The notes under the pieces are model-generated. The model searched no databases and was not told the DNA's origin. It worked only from the letters and a program-made list of their open reading frames with translations. Shown here one piece after another: positions 59,385 through 64,000 of a stretch of 64,000 bases of DNA. How positions within the stretch are numbered: the first letter of the stretch is position 1; every line of letters starts with the position of its first letter. This DNA comes from Candidatus Binatia bacterium (GTDB taxonomy: Bacteria; Desulfobacterota; Binatia; Bin18): positions 62,001 through 126,000 of the forward strand of contig JAJEFA010000011.1 in the NCBI GenBank assembly GCA_022820725.1, given 5' to 3'. Made by a program: the position numbers and the translations under genes.

Positions 59385-60506
59385 CTAGGCGCTGGCCGCG
59401 GCCAACTCGACCTGCTCCTTGGGCAGTTGGAAGGCCGGATCGGTCTGAAGCACGGGCAGGACTTTCTCGGCAAAGAGCTGGAAGCTGCGGTTCAGTTTCG
59501 GGGCCGGCAGGCCGCCGAAGGCGAAGGTGCCGACCATGTGGTCGAGCGCAACCGTCTCGTGAATATAACGGATTTTTTCGAGCACCTGGTCCGGCGTACC
59601 GGCCGCATGCAGGCTGCGGAAGAATTCGATCGCCTTGACCTTAGCCTCCGCGTCCGCGTTGAGCTTGGCATAGGTTTTGGCCATTTTGCCGTAGAACTCA
59701 TAGCCCTTGACGCTTTTCAGCTTGCCTGAGGAAAAACCGTAGTGGTTTTCAATGGAGTCGAACAGCGTGCCCATATAGTGCTGGGCCAGGTCTTCGGCTT
59801 CTTTGGCATCATCGGAAACCAGGACGTTGAATAAGCCAATGGGCGGACGGGGGGTGATGTTGTTGGCCAGGGCGGTTTCGCAGTAGCGCTGGTAGTCCGT
59901 GGCCGTGTCTTCCCAACTCCGCTGGGCGATGATCAACACCCCAAAGCCCATCTTGGCCATGATATCGGCCGACTCCGGGCTGACCGACGAGGCATAGAAG
60001 CGGGTCTCGGGATTGGAGATGGGCCGCGGGCGGACCTGAATGTCCGGAATCTGATAATACTTGCCCTCGTACGAAAAGCTGTCCTGGGTCAGACCCAGAC
60101 GAATGATGTCGGCGCATTCGACAAAACGCTCGCGCGACTCGTCCATGGGAATGCGGAAGCCGGCGTATTCGACCGTGGCTGCGCCGCGCCCAAAGCCGAA
60201 GATCGTGCGCCCGCCGGACACGAGGTCGAGCAGGGCGATTTTCTCGGCAATCTCGACCGGGTCGTGCCAGGGCAATACAATCACCGCGGTGCCAAGTTGA
60301 ATCTTCTTGGTGCGACCGGCCATATAGGACAATAACTGACACGGGTCAGGCGACATCACATAACCGGTGAAATGATGGTCAAGACTCCACAGCGAGTCAA
60401 AGCCGTAGTCTTCCGCCTTATCCGCCAGCGACAGCTCTTCCTGATAGGTCTGTAGGTCCGGCTTGCCGTCAAAACTGGTCAACTGCATGATCGTACCGAC
60501 TTTCAT
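59385..60506 (-). CDS. LLM-class flavin-dependent oxidoreductase
   Basis: 373-residue luciferase-like barrel. FDSLWSLDHHFTGYVMSPD, MAGRTKKIQLGTAVIVLPWH, ALLDLVSGGRTIFGFGRG and the phosphate/flavin region ADIMAKMGFGVLIIAQRSWE are characteristic. AGGAGG precedes the chosen ATG (60506) rather than the longer frame at 60587. Divergent from the amidohydrolase at 60704; the two may serve one degradation route. Confidence 0.92.
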   Translation of the reverse strand: MKVGTIMQLTSFDGKPDLQTYQEELSLADKAEDYGFDSLWSLDHHFTGYVMSPDPCQLLSYMAGRTKKIQLGTAVIVLPWHDPVEIAEKIALLDLVSGGRTIFGFGRGAATVEYAGFRIPMDESRERFVECADIIRLGLTQDSFSYEGKYYQIPDIQVRPRPISNPETRFYASSVSPESADIMAKMGFGVLIIAQRSWEDTATDYQRYCETALANNITPRPPIGLFNVLVSDDAKEAEDLAQHYMGTLFDSIENHYGFSSGKLKSVKGYEFYGKMAKTYAKLNADAEAKVKAIEFFRSLHAAGTPDQVLEKIRYIHETVALDHMVGTFAFGGLPAPKLNRSFQLFAEKVLPVLQTDPAFQLPKEQVELAAASA

Positions 60507-60606
60507 GGTTCCTCCTTTTTTCTCTCCTGAGTTTTCCTCCGCGTTCGATGAAGCGCCTATTGTAGAAGAGCGGAGCCAATTACACAAACGGTCAAAAATC
60601 AGGGCT

Positions 60607-60634
60607 GTAGGGGCAATTCATGAATTGCCCCTAC
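60607..60634. repeat. 28-bp perfect palindrome, copy 2
   Basis: Identical to 34496-34523. Located in the divergent promoter region between the LLM gene and the amidohydrolase. Confidence 0.85.
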
Positions 60635-60703
60635 GTTTGCGCCTTTGAAAACTCTCCGCCTTTCTGGTACAGCGTCGGGTCGAACACCGCATAAGGGAGA
60701 TGT

Positions 60704-61906
60704 ATGACAACCGATTCCTTACTCATTGACTGTGACGGACATATCCTTGAACCGCCCGATCTGTGGGCGCAATACCTTGACCCGGCCTATCGTGACCGGG
60801 CGCTCCGTATCCGCGTGGACCCGGACGACGGCTACGAATATCTGGAGATTGACACCAAGCGGGCCAAGCTCACCCGTCCGGGTACGCTGGGCACCCTGGG
60901 TGGCATGGGCAAACAGGTGGACGAGGCCACCGAACTGCGCCAACGGGCCATGCGAGGCGAGATCCGGCCCGAAGAGGTGCGGGCGATCCGACCGGGACCG
61001 GAACTGACCTATCTCAAGGGCGCGGCCTTCGGCACCATGAATATGAAAGAGCGGGTGGAACTGCTCGACCGCGAGCACATGGACAAGGCCATCCTCTACC
61101 CGACCCTCGGGCTGCTGTGGGAGGCCGAACTGCTCGACCCCGAACTGTCCGCGGCCTACTGCCGGGCGTATAATCGTTGGATTGCCGACTTCTGCCGGGA
61201 CTCGGACGGACGGCTCGTGCCCATCGCTCATGTGTCGCTCGGCGACCCCCAGGAAGCGGCTCGCGAGATCGAACGCGCGGTCACGAACGGCTGTAAAGGG
61301 GTGTTCGTCAGCCCGTTTACGATTTCACGCATCCCCCACGGCGACCCCCGCCACGATGTTGTCTTTGCCACCGCTCAGGACTGCGACATCCCCTTCGCCA
61401 TTCATCCCACGTTTGAGCCGCCCGAATGGGGTATCCACCAGCGCTATGACAAATTCGGCTGGGCCATGTGGTATGTGGATCTGTTCGCCGGTCAGGGCGT
61501 ACAGCACGCCTTTGGTACCTTGTTTCAATGGGGCGTGTTCGAACGTTTCCCGCGTTTGCGGGTCGTCGTTCTGGAATCGCAGGCCGGCTGGATCGGCTAT
61601 TTTCTCGACCGGGCGGACGCCATCTTCGAGGGCACGACGTTTGGGGCAACCGTGCGTCTCAAGGAAAAGCCGTCGTACTACTTCAAACGGCAGTGCTATA
61701 TTTCCGCGGACCCCGAAGAGCGCACGATCGCCTCTCTGACCGATCTGGTCGGTGCGGACAAATTCTTCTGGGCGAGCGACTACCCCCACCCGGACCACCC
61801 GGCGAACTACCTCGAAGAATTACAGGAGATGGTCGCGCCGATGAACGAAGCCGCCCGTTGCGGCATTCTGGGGGAAAACGTCGCCCGCGCCTACCAACTC
61901 GACTGA
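60704..61906 (+). CDS. Amidohydrolase family protein (PF04909 type)
   Basis: 400 residues. LLIDCDGHILEPPDLWAQYL (metal D-x-D-x-H-like start), KAILYPTLGLLWEAE, FAIHPTFEPPEWG (barrel His) and FFWASDYPHPDHPANYLEEL (the classic S-D-Y-P-H motif) make it a complete ACMSD-like amidohydrolase, more canonical than the pair at 17607/19046. Substrate unknown; likely a carboxylated or cyclic intermediate. An AGGGAGA leader precedes ATG. Confidence 0.92.
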   Translation: MTTDSLLIDCDGHILEPPDLWAQYLDPAYRDRALRIRVDPDDGYEYLEIDTKRAKLTRPGTLGTLGGMGKQVDEATELRQRAMRGEIRPEEVRAIRPGPELTYLKGAAFGTMNMKERVELLDREHMDKAILYPTLGLLWEAELLDPELSAAYCRAYNRWIADFCRDSDGRLVPIAHVSLGDPQEAAREIERAVTNGCKGVFVSPFTISRIPHGDPRHDVVFATAQDCDIPFAIHPTFEPPEWGIHQRYDKFGWAMWYVDLFAGQGVQHAFGTLFQWGVFERFPRLRVVVLESQAGWIGYFLDRADAIFEGTTFGATVRLKEKPSYYFKRQCYISADPEERTIASLTDLVGADKFFWASDYPHPDHPANYLEELQEMVAPMNEAARCGILGENVARAYQLD

Positions 61907-61918
61907 ACGGGGCAGGCC

Positions 61919-61946
61919 GTAGGGGCAATTCATGAATTGCCCCTCC
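61919..61946. repeat. 28-bp palindrome, copy 3 (one mismatch)
   Basis: Same as copies 1 and 2 except that the final TAC is TCC. It follows the amidohydrolase stop by 12 bp. Confidence 0.8.
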
Positions 61947-61949
61947 CCC

Positions 61950-62045
61950 TTAAATTCGATACTCGAAGCCCACGTAGTAGAACGCGCCGTTGAAGCCGAA
62001 CGGGGCCGAGCGGCGTGAATAGCGGAACACCCCTGCCGTCTTACG
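61950..62045 (-). pseudogene. Possible C-terminal fragment of an outer-membrane receptor
   Basis: On the minus strand the frame reads ...SAPFGFNGAFYYVGFEYRI and stops at 61950. The aromatic-rich last strand (FYYVGFEYRI) is what TonB-dependent receptors end with. Upstream the frame loses resemblance after about 20 residues. The remaining stretch to 62353 (about 300 bp) contains no gene I can support. Confidence 0.35.
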
Positions 62046-62353
62046 GACCTTCCGATGCGGATGTCTAGAAAGGCCATCCGGATGTAGTGTCTCACTTTGA
62101 AATTTTTTCTTCTCTTTTTGTCATTCCCTACCCATTTGGGCAGAGACAGGAGCAGCGGCATTGTGTATGGAAGTCTCTGCTTAGCGGGAACCAAGATACT
62201 GAGAGATGTAGAGTCAAAGTCCCCCATACAAGAGCAAAATCCAAAGGATTCAAACGGAGACACTACCCATCCGGCGGGGGTCTGGGCGACCGTGTCTGCA
62301 TTGATATACATCCATACGGAATGTATTATATAAAACGCAATGGGGTAGGAAGA

Positions 62354-63460
62354 ATGGCTGACACCGAAATCTCTCAACATCCCTCTATTATGGCTCCTCC
62401 GGGGACGTGGCTGCGTCTCTTATGGGAAAACGGCGGTGTGGCCCCGGCCTATTGGGGAAAACTGGCCCACATTCTGCTGGTCTCCGCCCTCGCCAGTCCC
62501 TTGCGCCTCGCCGAGTGGTTACGCTACGGCCGGCGAGTCGCCCAAACGGAGATCGACCAGCAGCCGCTCTTCATCCTGGGATTTGCCCGTAGCGGGACGA
62601 CGCATTTGCACAATCTGTTGCAGCACGACCCCCGGTACGGGGTAGTCTCGACCTTTCAGACGGTTGTGCCAACCTTCTTTCTGATTGGGCGTGGCTGGCT
62701 GAAACGCCAGATGGCCAGGTCCCTGCCGGCCACCAGACCGATGGACAATGTGCGGGTATCCCTTGATGCGCCCATGGAAGAGGAAGTGGCAGTGAGCAAT
62801 ACCTGTGCGCTGTCCCTGTACCATCATCTGTCGTTCCCGCGGCGGGCGCGAGGGTATTGGGACAAATATCTCACGATGCAGGGGCTCACGCAGCAAGAAC
62901 TGGCGCGCTGGGAGCGAGTCTATCTGGACATCCTGCGCAAAGCGACCCTCGATAACGGTGGGCGGCCTCTGGTGTTGAAGAGTCCGAACAATACCGGTCG
63001 GATTCCGCATCTGCTCCGTCTCTTTCCCGAAGCGGAATTCATCCATATCGTCCGTAATCCCTACGTCGTGTACCAATCGATGCGCCACATGTATCAGGCG
63101 ACTTTGCCTCTGTTTCAGCTCCAGAAGATGCCGGTGGAAGACATGGAAGAGCATATTCTGTCCTCCTATAAGATGACAATGCAGCACTACCTGCGCGATC
63201 GGGCCTTGATTCCAAAGGGGAACCTGACGGAAGTGCGCTATGAAGATCTCGAACAGCAGCCGCTGGTCGAACTGGAACGCCTCTACGCCGAGTTGGCCTT
63301 GCCGGGCTGGGAAGAGGCCAAAGGTCCCATACGCGACTATCTCCACACCCTATCCGGTTATCAGAAAAATCGTTTACAGCTTGCCCCCGCCGCTATTGAG
63401 CGCATCAAAGAGGAGTGGAAGTTCGCGCTCGATATCTGGCCGTACCAGCCATCCGCCTGA
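62354..63460 (+). CDS. Sulfotransferase family protein
   Basis: 368 residues. FILGFARSGTTHLHNLLQHD is the 5'-phosphosulfate loop for PAPS; LVLKSPNNTGRIPHLLRLFP and FIHIVRNPYVVYQSMRHMY provide the 3'-phosphate loop (R and S). LTEVRYEDLEQQP is the usual late motif. Start at ATG 62354 (GTAGGA upstream), not the much longer frame from 62087, whose N-terminus is unlike the family. It transfers sulfate to an unknown lipid, sugar or small molecule. 36 bp before the GPP34 gene. Confidence 0.92.
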   Translation: MADTEISQHPSIMAPPGTWLRLLWENGGVAPAYWGKLAHILLVSALASPLRLAEWLRYGRRVAQTEIDQQPLFILGFARSGTTHLHNLLQHDPRYGVVSTFQTVVPTFFLIGRGWLKRQMARSLPATRPMDNVRVSLDAPMEEEVAVSNTCALSLYHHLSFPRRARGYWDKYLTMQGLTQQELARWERVYLDILRKATLDNGGRPLVLKSPNNTGRIPHLLRLFPEAEFIHIVRNPYVVYQSMRHMYQATLPLFQLQKMPVEDMEEHILSSYKMTMQHYLRDRALIPKGNLTEVRYEDLEQQPLVELERLYAELALPGWEEAKGPIRDYLHTLSGYQKNRLQLAPAAIERIKEEWKFALDIWPYQPSA

Positions 63461-63496
63461 GCCCGCAAACAAGACAAGAGACAAGGAGCCACAGAC

Positions 63497-64000
63497 ATGC
63501 TGCGGTTTGCCGAAGAAATCGCTCTCCTGCTGCTCGACGAAGAGCGAGGCGCTCTCATACCCTCTCTTCCACCCCATTCGCTGGATATCGTCCTGGCTGG
63601 TGCCGTGTTGATGGATTTGGCCCTCGAAGGCCGCATTGATACCGATCTCACCCAGCTCAGCGTGGTTGATGCGACGCCGCTGGACGACAATTTGCTTGAT
63701 CCGACACTGGCCGATATCGCACAATCAGCCGAGACACGTGCCATCAGCTTCTGGCTCGTCCGCATCGCAGAGCGGGGGGGCGAAATCCGCGATCGGACGA
63801 TCGCTCGCCTCATCACGCGCGGTATTCTCGAAGCCGAGGGCGACGCCCTGATCTTCTTGACACGTCCGGTGTCACGATCGCGCCGCTATCCGAGCATTGA
63901 TGGCAATGTCAGAGAGGAAGTCAAACTCCGCATTATGCGGGTATTGTTCAGCGAAGAGATTCCCGACCCGCGCGATATCATGCTGATCTGTCTGGCGGAC
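63497..64000 (+). CDS. GPP34 (Golgi phosphoprotein 3-like) family protein, 3' end outside window
   Basis: 168 residues to the window edge, no stop. MLRFAEEIALLLLDEERGAL, then LAGAVLMDLALEGRIDTDLT, DRTIARLITRGILEAEGDAL are the bacterial GPP34 pattern; the family binds phosphoinositide-like lipids in eukaryotes and is uncharacterised in most bacteria. AAGGAG lies 9 bases before ATG. Possibly in an operon with the sulfotransferase, suggesting an envelope or lipid link. Confidence 0.85.
   Translation, partial: MLRFAEEIALLLLDEERGALIPSLPPHSLDIVLAGAVLMDLALEGRIDTDLTQLSVVDATPLDDNLLDPTLADIAQSAETRAISFWLVRIAERGGEIRDRTIARLITRGILEAEGDALIFLTRPVSRSRRYPSIDGNVREEVKLRIMRVLFSEEIPDPRDIMLICLAD

Noticed and set aside
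62087..62353. Extended N-terminus of the sulfotransferase
   Set aside because: The 89 extra codons have no similarity to the family, while ATG 62354 has a ribosome-binding site and a normal length.

Overview
The window is a 64 kb piece of a GC-rich Gram-negative genome. Evidence for an outer membrane is three TonB-dependent receptors, a SurA-like periplasmic isomerase and an SPOR lipoprotein. The gene mix (several LLM-class flavin oxidoreductases, PF04909-type amidohydrolases, dapL, a standalone ferredoxin-thioredoxin-reductase chain, selenocysteine genes) suggests an uncultured soil or sponge-associated lineage of the Tectomicrobia/'Entotheonella' or Binatia kind. That placement is inference from gene content only. 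No rRNA, CRISPR array, integrase or transposase was seen.

Layout. 1-7.1 kb: three tandem paralogous TonB-dependent receptors, the first cut by the window edge, each with a dockerin-type EF-hand loop late in the barrel. 7.1-13.7 kb: FTR chain, D-2-hydroxyacid dehydrogenase, LLM enzyme, orphan Phd antitoxin, a proline-rich mini-gene coupled to a 5'-truncated DUF6338-like gene, a TrpC-like protein without catalytic residues, an SDR and a lipoprotein. 13.8-26.9 kb: mainly catabolic and amino-acid genes: N-acyl-D-amino-acid deacylase-like amidohydrolase, a frameshifted YprB-type exonuclease, PhzF, two overlapping amidohydrolases, bpt, HigA, Tat-exported dienelactone hydrolase, dapL, LLM, MetE-like. 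26.9-32.5 kb: a sodium/solute symporter with C-terminal winged-helix domains, an HpaB-family enzyme and a decayed UPF0175/PIN module. 32.5-38.8 kb: glmU-glmS, an esterase, selA with a strong leader hairpin, and tRNA-Sec.

38.8-44.8 kb is an accessory stretch, visibly more AT-rich in its middle: two DUF4143 ATPases (one frameshifted), a dndC stub ending at TGA, an SBD-HNH endonuclease of the phosphorothioate-recognising type, a HicB-like protein, a small paralog pair and an orphan antitoxin. 44.8-59.2 kb returns to housekeeping genes on the + strand: MBL hydrolase, aroQ, accB-accC, a DUF1573 protein, mfd, surA-like, pdxA, a large phosphohexomutase, yvcK and an IMPase-family gene. 59.4-64 kb: LLM enzyme, amidohydrolase, sulfotransferase and a GPP34 protein cut by the edge.

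A second layer is dispersed repeats. The main one is a family of intergenic elements with a 9-bp internal period (GGGTC/GAGTC core), at six places and often arranged as inverted repeats; two copies run into coding sequence. Others are a 28-bp perfect palindrome (three copies), a hairpin element with a shared 24-bp segment (two copies), a GTCCTGAGC..GTCGAAGG element (two copies, one inserted in frame in pdxA), an 89-bp double-arm inverted repeat and a TGCCGGA..TCCGGCA palindrome.
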